Of a stretch of 63,929 nucleotides of DNA, positions 1 to 10,281 are shown piece after piece. This DNA comes from Xanthobacteraceae bacterium (GTDB lineage Bacteria; Pseudomonadota; Alphaproteobacteria; Rhizobiales; Xanthobacteraceae), in contig JAIESR010000090.1 in assembly GCA_019745775.1 (NCBI GenBank), forward strand, positions 1 to 63,929. The letters run 5' to 3'. The notes under the pieces are model-generated. The model was not told where the DNA came from and did not search any database. It worked only from the letters and a program-made list of their open reading frames with translations. Within the stretch, counting starts at the first letter, position 1. Every line of letters begins with the position of its first letter. The position numbers were made by a program, and so were the translations under genes.

Positions 1-73
1 TCAAGCCTAGCTGGGCCAAAAATGCATCAAAACACTTCGCACCGGCCCAAGATGTGAGTTCTTCAGCAGCCTG

Positions 74-884
74 CTAGGGCTTGAGCGGCTTTCGCACGAT
101 GATTTCCACGGTCTGGAACATCATGACTGGCGTTTCGACCAGGAGCTTTCGCAATGCTGCCGGCACGACGCGCAACCGTGCCAGCGCCGGGTGATCGGCT
201 GACACCGGCGTGACCTCGAAGCCGACCTGATTGAAGCTGCCGCGCACACGGCGGAACCGCCGGTAGAAGGTCTCGTGGTTGCAGAAGGCGTAGTAGGCGT
301 CGGCCTTCTTCTGCGGTGTCGCTGTCGCGAGCCAATCCCACTTCGGGTCGAGGCCGCAGGCGAGGCAGGCGCGGATCAGCCACTTGCGGGCGAGGTTCTT
401 CGGCAGCCAGTGTACGACGGCATGAACAGGTGCGGCTCGATCGGACGGAGTTTCCCGGGGTAGACATGGAAACCGCAGCCGCCGGGCGTGGTGACACGCG
501 CCATCTCCGCCGTCACGGCGTCGATGTCAGCGACGTGCTCGAGCACGTAGTGCGTGAATACGAAATGGAAGGCACCGGCGGGCAGGTCGGTCTTGCAGTC
601 GGGCGTGATCGGTCGGATGACGCGGTCGTGGTCGAAGCCGAGCGTGCGGAACAACTCCTTGCCGCGATCGAACGCCGCCTGTCGGATCTCCGCGCCGTAG
701 GCGTCGTAGCCGGCCCTGCGCAGCCAGGCGACGTAGTCGCCGCGCCCGAGCCCCAGTCGAGCACCTTCATCTCGGATTTTGCGAGACCGAGACGCTGTCG
801 CGTCAGTTCGAGATAGCGCACAACCTCGGCGTTCGGCGTGAAGGTCGCGAATTCCGCCTCGGTCAGCGTGTCATCGTAATTCAT
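74..884 (-). pseudogene. SAM-dependent class I methyltransferase, two frameshifts
   Basis: The reading begins MNYDDTLTEAEF at 884 and ends ...IIVRKPLKP with a TAG at 74-76, but it needs three frames. The first frame reaches the SAM-binding motif (VLDWG) and is lost near 748, where one missing G would restore the usual GCGRGDY motif. The second frame carries the rest of the Rossmann fold (FTHYVLEHVADIDAV, then ARVTTPGG). The frame is lost again near 412; the third frame starts HWLPKNLARKW and runs to the stop. The span is 811 nt, consistent with two single-base losses. Intact, it would be about 270 aa, normal for a Methyltransf_11-like enzyme. The substrate cannot be told. It is either a young pseudogene or two sequencing errors, since the protein sequence is otherwise well preserved. 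Confidence 0.75.
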
Positions 885-1088
885 GTCTGAAACCTTGCGT
901 TGGTCGGGCAGCCTTACATGCGGAGGTATCATAATCGGCCCCGCACGTTTCACAGCGTGCGGTTATTTCGGCTGCCATTCGTGGAAAGCGGTTAATGCGT
1001 CCGCACGCTTTGCCGATGCGGCAACGGCGTGTCGCGCGGCGGTTAACGTTGCTGTGAATCATTCTGACTCAGAAGCTGCCGTTATGTC

Positions 1089-2063
1089 GTGCCGTTACGC
1101 AGACAATGCAAGCGGACGGTGCTCCGTGCTAATTTTTGGACCGTCGCCCATGTGGCGTACTGGAAACGCAGGACGTGTGTTGTGTACGGGGGGTGGGCAG
1201 TTTCGATCCTGGCTGTCGCTTTGATTCTGGCGCCAGCATCGCTCGTGCGCGCTGACGTTGTCGTGCACGGGCGAACCGACAGCTCGTTGTTCGTCGATGT
1301 TTCAGGCACCATCACGAGCCAGGACTCCAAGACGTTTGAGACAGTGATCCAGGAGCTGGGAGGCCGTCGGCTGTATACGCGGCTCGACAGTGTCGGCGGC
1401 GACGTATTCGCAGCGATGCAGATCGGACGCCTGATCAGAAAGCACGACGGTATCACGGTTATTTCAGTGCCAAGCCGGTGCTACAGCGGTTGTGCGTTGC
1501 TCTTCATCGCTGGCGTGATGAGACACAACCTGGGTGAACTGGGATTGCACCGTCCCTACCAGGTAACCGTGCTGAACGACCGGCAGGCTCGTGAACAGCA
1601 GCTACAGCGCATACTGACATTGATCAAACAGTATGTGGCGGAGATGGGCGTCGCCGAAGAGTTCTACGATCAGATGATCAGCACGGAATCGACCAAGACG
1701 CTGATCTACCGAATTGACACCTACGCCCACGTCGTACCTGAAATCGATCCCGGATTCCTGGAGGCTCAGTTCGTCTACGGCGCCCGCCGCTATGGCATGA
1801 CGGCCGGTGAGATGCGTCAAAAGGAGCGAGATGCGGAAGTGTGCTTGACAAGGTCGGTCAAGGAAATCGCCGCTTGCCAGGAGGCCATCAAGTGGGGCGT
1901 GAGCGAGGAGCTCTATCGCGAGCGCATTGCGAAGATCAAGGCTTGCGAGCCCGGGCCCGACGATCGGCGAACGTTGCAGACGTTGCCGCCGGGTCGGCGG
2001 AGAGATCACGCGATCGTGTTGAAGCAGGAAGCCTGCCAGCAAAAGATCATGTGGGGTCGTTAG
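1089..2063 (+). CDS. Secreted ClpP/crotonase-fold protein (COG3904-like)
   Basis: 324 aa from a GTG; a GTG at 1182 is an alternative start that would place a signal peptide (AVSILAVALILAPASLVRA) directly at the N-terminus. The mature part resembles the ClpP/crotonase fold of predicted periplasmic proteins (COG3904). It has a glycine-turn SVGGDVFAAM (residues 101-110) for the oxyanion hole, a likely nucleophile Ser133 in CYSGCALLF and a His154 in LGLHRPY at the spacing expected for a Ser-His pair. The C-terminal third is charged and cysteine-containing and not recognised. Serine hydrolase or peptidase activity outside the cytoplasm is inferred from the motifs; no substrate can be suggested. 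It stands alone, followed convergently by lepA. Confidence 0.75.
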   Translation: MPLRRQCKRTVLRANFWTVAHVAYWKRRTCVVYGGWAVSILAVALILAPASLVRADVVVHGRTDSSLFVDVSGTITSQDSKTFETVIQELGGRRLYTRLDSVGGDVFAAMQIGRLIRKHDGITVISVPSRCYSGCALLFIAGVMRHNLGELGLHRPYQVTVLNDRQAREQQLQRILTLIKQYVAEMGVAEEFYDQMISTESTKTLIYRIDTYAHVVPEIDPGFLEAQFVYGARRYGMTAGEMRQKERDAEVCLTRSVKEIAACQEAIKWGVSEELYRERIAKIKACEPGPDDRRTLQTLPPGRRRDHAIVLKQEACQQKIMWGR

Positions 2064-2107
2064 CGGCTAGTATTGGGACGCCATCGCGTTGGAAGGCGCG
2101 CGTTCGT

Positions 2108-3913
<1,806 letters not shown>

Positions 3914-3959
3914 GGCGGGCAGATAACACCCGCCCGGCGCACCGGCAAGGCTTTAAGGT

Positions 3960-4219
3960 CGGTGTCGAGCGTGGGTGGGGCCGCCATCCACGGTGAGCCT
4001 GGCCGGTCAAGGCGGCGGCGTCAGAGGCCAGAACACGGCAGTGCCGACGAGGTCCCCGCGGGTTCCTGGCCGCGCAATGCACTGCATGGCGCCGACCACG
4101 GTGCGGGCACACAGGACGCCGGTGACATTGACGCGCAGCACCGCCTCCCACTCCACGAGCGAGATCTGATCGAACGCCGGCAAGCGCGCAGGGTTGCTGG
4201 CGCCGTGAGCAAAACTCAT
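3960..4219 (-). pseudogene. Short-chain dehydrogenase (SDR) remnant
   Basis: This gap of over 300 bases between lepA and ndh holds no intact gene, but the minus strand reads as SDR debris. From about 4219 downward comes a central SDR segment (FDQISLVEWEAVLRVNVTG), followed directly by a typical SDR C-terminus in pieces: GDLVGTAVF, then in a second frame ASDAAALTGQA, then in a third frame LTVDGGPT. The NAD-binding glycine motif and the catalytic YxxxK segment are missing. The pattern fits a large internal deletion plus at least two frameshifts. Confidence 0.7.
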
Positions 4220-4250
4220 ATCTACTTGGGTGAATCGCAGATGGCCCGCC

Positions 4251-5516
4251 ATGCCGACTCCCGACAATCTGCCCCGCGTCGTCATCGTAGGCGCAGGATT
4301 CGGCGGCCTCGCCTGTGCGCAGGCGCTCGGCGGCAAGCCGGTCCAGGTCACTCTTGTCGACAGGCGGAACTATCACTTGTTCGTGCCGCTCCTCTACCAA
4401 GTGGCGACTGCGGCGCTCTCGCCGGCCGATATCGCGCGCCCGATCCGCCGCATCGTTGGCCGTTACAAGAACATCGAGGTTGCGCTCGGCACTGTGACCA
4501 GCGTCGATACCGCGGCGCGCCGCGTGCGGCTCTCGAACGGCAGCGAGCTTCCCTATGACAAGCTCGTGGTCGCGACCGGCTCGGAATATTCCTATTTCGG
4601 GCATCCGGAATGGGCGGAGTTCGCGCCCGGGCCGCGCTCGCTCGAAGATGCGCGGCGCATCCGCGCGCAGCTGTTGACCTCGTTCGAGCGTGCCGAGGTT
4701 TCGCCCGACGCGGCCCGGCAGGACGCACTGATGACGACGGTAATCGTCGGCGGCGGGCCGACCGGCGTCGAGATGGCGGGCTCGGTCGCCGAACTCGCGC
4801 GTCATGCGCTGGCGCGCGATTTCCGCAACATCGATCCTCGCCGCGCCAAGATCATCCTGATCGAGGCCGGCCCGCGGATTCTCGCCGGCTTTCCCGAACC
4901 ACTGTCGGACTATGCGAAGCGGGCGCTGGAGAAACTCGGCGTCACCGTCATTACCAATGAGGCGGTCGAGTCGATCGACGCCAAGGGCGTCGTGGTGGCG
5001 GGACGCCGGATCGACGCCGGCACGGTGATCTGGGGCGCCGGCATCAAGGCGTCACCCGCCGCCGCTCTGCTCGGCGCCACGCTCGATCGCGCCGGCCGTG
5101 TGCCGCTCAATCCGGACCTGTCGGTGAAAGGCGTCGCCGACGTCTATGCGCTCGGCGACATGGCCAGTACGCCCGACGAGCACGGCGCGCCGCTGCCGGC
5201 ACTGGCGCAGGTCGCCGCGCAGCAGGGCGCCTATCTCGGCCGCGCGCTCGCCAAGAGTTTCGCGGACGGCAAGCCGCTGCCGCCGTTCAAGTTCCACAAC
5301 CGCGGCAATACCGCCATCGTCGGGCGGAACGCGGCGGTGTTCGATTTCGGCTGGATGCAGCTGAAAGGCTGGTTCGCTTGGGTGATGTGGGCGCTGATCC
5401 ACGTCTACCTGCTGGTCGGGTTCGACAACCGGGCGCGCGTGACGCTGCAATGGCTGTGGGCCTACCTCACCTATCAGCGCGGCGCACGGCTGATCATGCG
5501 GGATTTCGATTCGTAG
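4251..5516 (+). CDS. ndh: Type II NADH dehydrogenase (NDH-2 family)
   Basis: 421 aa from the ATG at 4251; a GTG at 4230 is also in frame. Two dinucleotide-binding folds are visible: GAGFGGLACAQAL near the start for FAD, and VIVGGGPTGVEMAGS in the middle for NADH. YALGDMA near residue 300 is the C-terminal FAD-binding motif. The last ~60 residues hold a hydrophobic/amphipathic stretch (GWFAWVMWALIHVYLLVGF) typical of membrane attachment in NDH-2. It should pass electrons from NADH to quinone at the cytoplasmic face without pumping protons. It is a single gene, convergent with the next Bug protein (20 bp between stops). Confidence 0.93.
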   Translation: MPTPDNLPRVVIVGAGFGGLACAQALGGKPVQVTLVDRRNYHLFVPLLYQVATAALSPADIARPIRRIVGRYKNIEVALGTVTSVDTAARRVRLSNGSELPYDKLVVATGSEYSYFGHPEWAEFAPGPRSLEDARRIRAQLLTSFERAEVSPDAARQDALMTTVIVGGGPTGVEMAGSVAELARHALARDFRNIDPRRAKIILIEAGPRILAGFPEPLSDYAKRALEKLGVTVITNEAVESIDAKGVVVAGRRIDAGTVIWGAGIKASPAAALLGATLDRAGRVPLNPDLSVKGVADVYALGDMASTPDEHGAPLPALAQVAAQQGAYLGRALAKSFADGKPLPPFKFHNRGNTAIVGRNAAVFDFGWMQLKGWFAWVMWALIHVYLLVGFDNRARVTLQWLWAYLTYQRGARLIMRDFDS

Positions 5517-5536
5517 CGTTTGCGAACCCTCGCGCG

Positions 5537-6517
5537 TCACTCGACCTTGAGATTGAGGCTCTTCACCAGCGGGCCCCATTTCTTTTCCTCGGAGTCGATG
5601 GTCCTGGCGTAGTCGTCCGGCGTGCCCGTGAGCACCGCGCCGCCTTCGGCGTCCAGCCGCTTGCGCAAGCCCGCATCGTTGAGCGCCACCTGCAGCTCCT
5701 TGTTCAGCCGTTCGACGATCGGGCGCGGCGTGCCGGCCGGCGCCGCAAGGCCATAGGTGATAATTGCGGAGAAGCCGGGCACGCCCGACTCCGCGATTGT
5801 CGGCACGTCCGGAACGAGCGCCGAGCGCGCCGGGCTCGCGACCGCCAGCGCGCGCAGCGTGCCGGCCTGGATCTGCCCGATCACCGGCAGGATCGAGAGA
5901 AACATCATCGACACGTGCCCGCCCATGAGGTCGGCGATGGCGTTGCCGTTGCCCTTGTAGGGAATGTTGGTGAGCTTGATGTCGGCGCTGCGCGCGAACA
6001 TCTCGGTCGAGATGTGGCCGACGGTGCCGGGTACGAAGCCGTAGTTGATCTTGCCGGGATTCTTCTTGGCGTATTCGATCAGATCGCCGGTCGATTTCAC
6101 CGGCAGCGACGGATGCGCAACCAGAATGCTGGTGAGGGTCCCAATGGAGCCGATCGGCGCGAAATCCTTGCGCGGGTCGTAGCCGGCATTGGGATAGAGC
6201 GTCGGATTGATCGCGAACGTGCCGGTGTAGGAAAGCAGGATGGTGTGGCCGTCGGGCGGGCTCTTGGCGATCGCGCGCGTTGCGACCGTACCGCCGGCGC
6301 CGCCGCGGTTCTCGACCACGACCTGCTGGCCGAGCGTCTTGCTCATCCGCTCCGCCACCAGTCGTGCCAGCGCGTCATTGCCGCCGCCGGCGGGGAAGGG
6401 CACCACCAGCGTCACCGGGCGGGATGGCTGCCAGTCCTGGGCCGAGGCGGTGCCGATCGCGCCGGCGCCCACGGCAGGGATGATGATGGCTGCAATGAGG
6501 CTTGCCAGTCTTGTCAT
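5537..6517 (-). CDS. Bug/TctC-family periplasmic substrate-binding protein
   Basis: 326 aa with an N-terminal signal peptide ending GTASAQDW. The mature protein starts with the Bug signature (PVTLVVPFPAGGGNDALARLVAERM), and the C-terminus carries the usual helices (IVERLNKELQVAL). Family members bind small carboxylates or other organic acids for tripartite tricarboxylate transporters. No TctA or TctB membrane gene is nearby, so it is an orphan receptor and its ligand is unknown. A second Bug-type gene follows on its upstream side in the same orientation, 72 bp away. Confidence 0.9.
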   Translation of the reverse strand: MTRLASLIAAIIIPAVGAGAIGTASAQDWQPSRPVTLVVPFPAGGGNDALARLVAERMSKTLGQQVVVENRGGAGGTVATRAIAKSPPDGHTILLSYTGTFAINPTLYPNAGYDPRKDFAPIGSIGTLTSILVAHPSLPVKSTGDLIEYAKKNPGKINYGFVPGTVGHISTEMFARSADIKLTNIPYKGNGNAIADLMGGHVSMMFLSILPVIGQIQAGTLRALAVASPARSALVPDVPTIAESGVPGFSAIITYGLAAPAGTPRPIVERLNKELQVALNDAGLRKRLDAEGGAVLTGTPDDYARTIDSEEKKWGPLVKSLNLKVE

Positions 6518-6589
6518 CGTGATCCTCCCGTTGCTCGTGGCGCCAATCGCTTGCCTTGGCGCGCACGCGACGTGAACTTAAAGATCAGC

Positions 6590-7603
6590 TCACTCGAGGA
6601 ATTCCCTGGCACGCATCGCGAGGCTCTTCGGCGTGCTCAGGATCTTTTCGACGGTCTTCTGCATCGGCTCTCCGTAGACCGGGTCGACCTCGAAGCCCAT
6701 CTGCGCCGCGTCCTTGAGGAATTCGGGATCTTTCATGGTGGCACGAAACGCTTCACGCAGTGCGGCGAGCCGGTCGGCCGGCACGTCGGGCGTGGTCGCG
6801 AACGGGCGGCCAAGCTGGGTGCCGGAGACGATCAGCTCGATGGTCAGCCGATCGTCCGGCGTCTTCGCCATCTCCTCAACCGACGGCGCGTCGAGATCTC
6901 TCGCCCGCGGGCCGGCCTGCGCGACCACATAGATCTGTCTGTCCTTGAGCCATTGCGGGCGCGTCGCCTTCCAGCTCGACCAGGTGTTGTTGCGCGCCTG
7001 CACTTCGCCGCGCTCCATCGCAAGGTTGATCTGGTTGCCGCCCGGATAGCCGGTCACGATCTTGAATTTCGTGCCGAGGAATGCGTTCATCATCATCGGA
7101 TAGAAGTAGGTGATCGCGCCGCGCCCGGATGCGCCGGCCACCACCTCCTGTTTGCGCAGATCGTCCATGCTCTTGACGCCGGCGGTGTGCCACACCGCCA
7201 TGGTCTCGACCACCGGCGCCATGGTGCCGAGCCACTGCATTTTCCCGGTGTCGAATTTCACGCTCTTGCCGCCGACCGCCTGTGTCGCCGGGAAGTTGTT
7301 GCCCATCATGCCGATGAAGGTGCCGTCGCGCGCCACCGTGTTGTACAGGTGGTTGGCCATGTTGATGCCGCCGGCGCCGGTCATGTTCTGCGGCACGACA
7401 TTCGGATTGCCGGGGATGTGCTTGCCGATGTGACGCGCCACCAGCCGCGCCTGCAGATCGTATTCGCCGCCGACACCGACGCCGATCAGCACGTTGACCG
7501 TCTTGCCCTTGTAGAACTCGGCGACCGACTGGGCTTGTGCCGGTGCGCCGGCAGCGGTCGCAAGCAGCAGGGCGACGCCGACAATTGCGGAACCGCGCGC
7601 CAT
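6590..7603 (-). CDS. Bug/TctC-like periplasmic binding protein
   Basis: 337 aa with signal peptide (VGVALLLATAAGAPAQAQS). The mature part starts EFYKGKTVNVLIGVGVGGEYDLQARLVARHIGKHIPG, the variant seen in a divergent TctC-like subgroup rather than in classical Bug proteins. GASGRGAITYFY and KIVTGYPGGNQINLAMERGEV follow in the order expected of the family. It shares this architecture closely with the protein at 39379-40407 (same KIVTGY and AWERGEV-type segments), so those two are paralogues. Ligand unknown; no transporter membrane genes adjoin. Confidence 0.85.
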   Translation of the reverse strand: MARGSAIVGVALLLATAAGAPAQAQSVAEFYKGKTVNVLIGVGVGGEYDLQARLVARHIGKHIPGNPNVVPQNMTGAGGINMANHLYNTVARDGTFIGMMGNNFPATQAVGGKSVKFDTGKMQWLGTMAPVVETMAVWHTAGVKSMDDLRKQEVVAGASGRGAITYFYPMMMNAFLGTKFKIVTGYPGGNQINLAMERGEVQARNNTWSSWKATRPQWLKDRQIYVVAQAGPRARDLDAPSVEEMAKTPDDRLTIELIVSGTQLGRPFATTPDVPADRLAALREAFRATMKDPEFLKDAAQMGFEVDPVYGEPMQKTVEKILSTPKSLAMRAREFLE

Positions 7604-7665
7604 TTCTTGTTCTCCCTTGATCTCAGGCGGGAGGCATGAAGCGCGGGCGACGGACGGTTGTCAAT

Positions 7666-8457
7666 TCACTCGGCTGCGACACGCTGCGCGCCGAGGAACG
7701 GCTCGAGCGCCACCGGCTGGCCATCGAGCGCGACCAGCATGTGGCCGGGCGGCACCGGCTTCCAGCGCGCGTGTTCGGAATCGAGCGGTTCTGAAACGAC
7801 GACGACATTGCCGCCGGCCTCGCGATAGTAGAGCGAGTTGGCGTTGTCGTTCGCGGCATAGCGGAACGCGTAGAGGTCGCGGCCGTTGGCGATCGCGGAG
7901 GTGAAGCGCAGCGCCTCCTGGTGGCCGTTCAGGCTGACCATCTTGGTCAGTTCGGTGAGCACCTTGCCGGTCGCAGTCACGACATCCTTGTCGCCGCCGG
8001 CGCCGAGGATCGCGAGGAACACCGCCTCGGAATCGGTCGTGCCGACGCGCGATCCGTAGAACTCGTCGGGGATCAGCGACTCGACCTGGCGGCGCATGCG
8101 CGTCCAGTTGCCGATCAATCCGTTGTGCATGAACAGCCAGCGGCCGCACGCGAACGGATGGCAGTTCGGACGGGTAACCGGTGTGCCGGTCGAGGCGCGC
8201 ACATGCGCGAAGTAGAGATGCGAATGAATGTGCCGGCAGAGATAGCGCAGGTTCTCATCCGACCACGCCGGGCGAACTTCCCGATAAAGGCCGGGTTCCG
8301 GATGCTCGCCGTACCAGCCGAGGCCGAAGCCGTCGCCGTTGGTGGAGGCGGTCGATTCCAGCGCCCTGACGCTCTGAACCACGAGCGAGTGAGCGGGCGC
8401 GGTGACATATTGTTCGAGCGGGATGGTCTCTCCGCGATAGGCGATCCATCGGCACAT
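7666..8457 (-). CDS. Class II glutamine amidotransferase (YafJ-like)
   Basis: 263 aa when started at the ATG at 8457, which places Cys immediately after the initiator Met (MCRWIAYRGETI). That is required because the N-terminal Cys is the Ntn-hydrolase nucleophile. The open frame extends further upstream, but those residues would block the active site. Family motifs present include NGDGFGLGWYG, HVRASTGTPVTRPNCHPF and WLFMHNGLIGN, which form the glutaminase pocket. Proteins of this COG0121 type lack a fused synthase domain, so the acceptor is unknown. Confidence 0.9.
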   Translation of the reverse strand: MCRWIAYRGETIPLEQYVTAPAHSLVVQSVRALESTASTNGDGFGLGWYGEHPEPGLYREVRPAWSDENLRYLCRHIHSHLYFAHVRASTGTPVTRPNCHPFACGRWLFMHNGLIGNWTRMRRQVESLIPDEFYGSRVGTTDSEAVFLAILGAGGDKDVVTATGKVLTELTKMVSLNGHQEALRFTSAIANGRDLYAFRYAANDNANSLYYREAGGNVVVVSEPLDSEHARWKPVPPGHMLVALDGQPVALEPFLGAQRVAAE

Positions 8458-8627
8458 AGCGCATCCTGTACCCCGATCCCCGAACAAGGATTTAACATTC
8501 CTGGCACCGAGGGCAAGGACTGAAGATAAAGGGCTTCTATGACGTAGTGGATAGCCCCGGCGGGCCTCGTACGATAGGTTGCCGCGGTTCGAGGGACCGG
8601 CCGATTTGGCGGGCGGAGGGACTTTCC

Positions 8628-10167
8628 GTGGCGTCCGCATTGCTGTCCTGGAGCCCACCGGCGAGAATCACGGCCGCTATTAACCGCTGGTTCGACGCGG
8701 TTCCCGGGCAGGCGCTCTGCATCTTTCTCGGGCTGTTCGTCGCGATCTGGACGAGCTTCCAGGTCGTTTCATACGCCTCGATCGGTCTGCATTTCGATCT
8801 CCTGGAAGTGTTCGCCTGGAGCCAAAATCTGGCGCCGGGCTACAAGCATCCGCCGCTCGCCGGTTTTATCGCGGCGGCCTGGTTTGCGATTTTTCCGATT
8901 GCAGACTGGTCGTTTCATCTGCTCGCAATGGTCAACGCGGCAGTCGCATTCTTCGCGGTCGACCTCATTGCGCGGCGATATGTCGAGGGCGATAAGCGGC
9001 TTCTGGTCCTGCTGCTGCTGTTGCTCACGCCTTTGTACCAGTTCCACGGCCAACGGTTCTCGACCAACCAGGCCCTGCTCTCGACTTGGCCGATCGCGAC
9101 CTATTGCTTCCTGCGCTCGTTCGAAACCCGCTCGCTGGCGTGGTCCGCGGCCGCGGGCGCGACAGCGGCGCTTGCCATGCTCGGAAAGTACTATTCGATT
9201 TTGCTGGTGGCGGCGTTTGTCATTGCCGCGCTCATGCATCCGCGACGCTTCGACTATCTGCGCTCGCCGGCGCCGTGGGTCGCCGCCGTGGTCGGGCTCA
9301 TCGTGCTGGCGCCACATCTGCATTGGTTCTTCACGACAGGCGGACAGACGCTGGCATACGCCCAGCGGGTGCACGGCAGTTCATCGACGGCGGGTCTGCT
9401 TTGGCGGGCCGTGTCCTCCACCGTGAGCGCGGCTGGCTACGTCGGTGTCCTGCTGCTCGCCTATGTCCTGATCGTCCGGCCCGACCGTCGCGCGTTGCGC
9501 GCAACGCTATGGCCGGATAATCCCGAGGGGCGCATGCTGGTGGTGCTATTTGGAGCGCCGCTGTTGCTGCCGATCGTCGTGCTGCCGCTTATCGGGATCA
9601 AGCTCTCGGCACTGTGGACGATGCCGGCATGGTTTCTGCTGCCGATTATTCTTTTGTCGCCGTCCTCGGCGGTGGTGAAGCGCATCGATGCGGTTCGTTT
9701 GGCGTTCGTTGTGCTCTGCATAAGTCTCGTCGTGCTGGGCGGCTTCGCCGGCCGTCGCCTGGGTGCGCTTCATCGTCGATGAGACCAGGCCCGGACGCGC
9801 GCACTATGCGGCGGTCAGCGAGGAACTCACGCGCGCATGGCGGCTGACCATGAAACAGCCGCTCAAAGTCGTCGGCAGCAACACGTTTTTCGCCAATGCG
9901 GCGAGTTTCTACAGCTCCGACCACCCGCGCTCGTGGGCATTCGGCGATCCACTCATATCGCCCTGGGTCGCCGGTGACGGGCCTCCACGGGAGGGCGGTT
10001 GGGCGGCGGTCTGCCTGGCGGGCGATCAGGGCTGTCTCGCGTTCGTGGATCGCGTGGCGAAGGCGGAAGCGGTTGTCCGTCAGGAGTACGAGCACGCCGC
10101 GACGTTTCTCGGCCGGCGCGGGCCGCCGGTCCGTTTCATCTTCGTGCTGGTGCCGCCTCGTTCCTAG
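8628..10167 (+). pseudogene. GT39/ArnT-like membrane glycosyltransferase, frameshifted
   Basis: Start GTG at 8628, preceded by GGGCGGAGGG at 8611-8620. The first frame, to about 9760, encodes many transmembrane helices with hallmarks of dolichyl-phosphate-mannose-type (PMT_2) transferases: a first-loop acidic/aromatic segment (YASIGLHFDLLEVFAWSQ) and GYKHPPLAG. It ends prematurely at 9781. The soluble C-terminal part continues in another frame, from about 9750 (AVAWVRFIVDETRPGRAH) to the stop at 10167. Removing one G around 9749 joins them as GGFAAVAWVRFIVDE. So this is a single-base insertion in an otherwise well-kept gene (about 512 aa), or a sequencing error. The intact enzyme would transfer a lipid-linked sugar at the periplasmic face. 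Confidence 0.8.
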
Positions 10168-10281
10168 CTAGCAAACTGCGAGGTCACTTGGCCCGAAACA
10201 ATGCGGCATCCGCCTCGGGACGGATGCCGGGCACTGCGACGATTTGATCCGCCGTTCCGCGCTCTCGTGAGGTGGGTGGCC

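Noticed and set aside
5378-7639. 753-residue plus-strand frame over the two Bug genes
   Set aside because: The opposite strand encodes two complete Bug-type proteins with signal peptides; this frame shows shadow composition.
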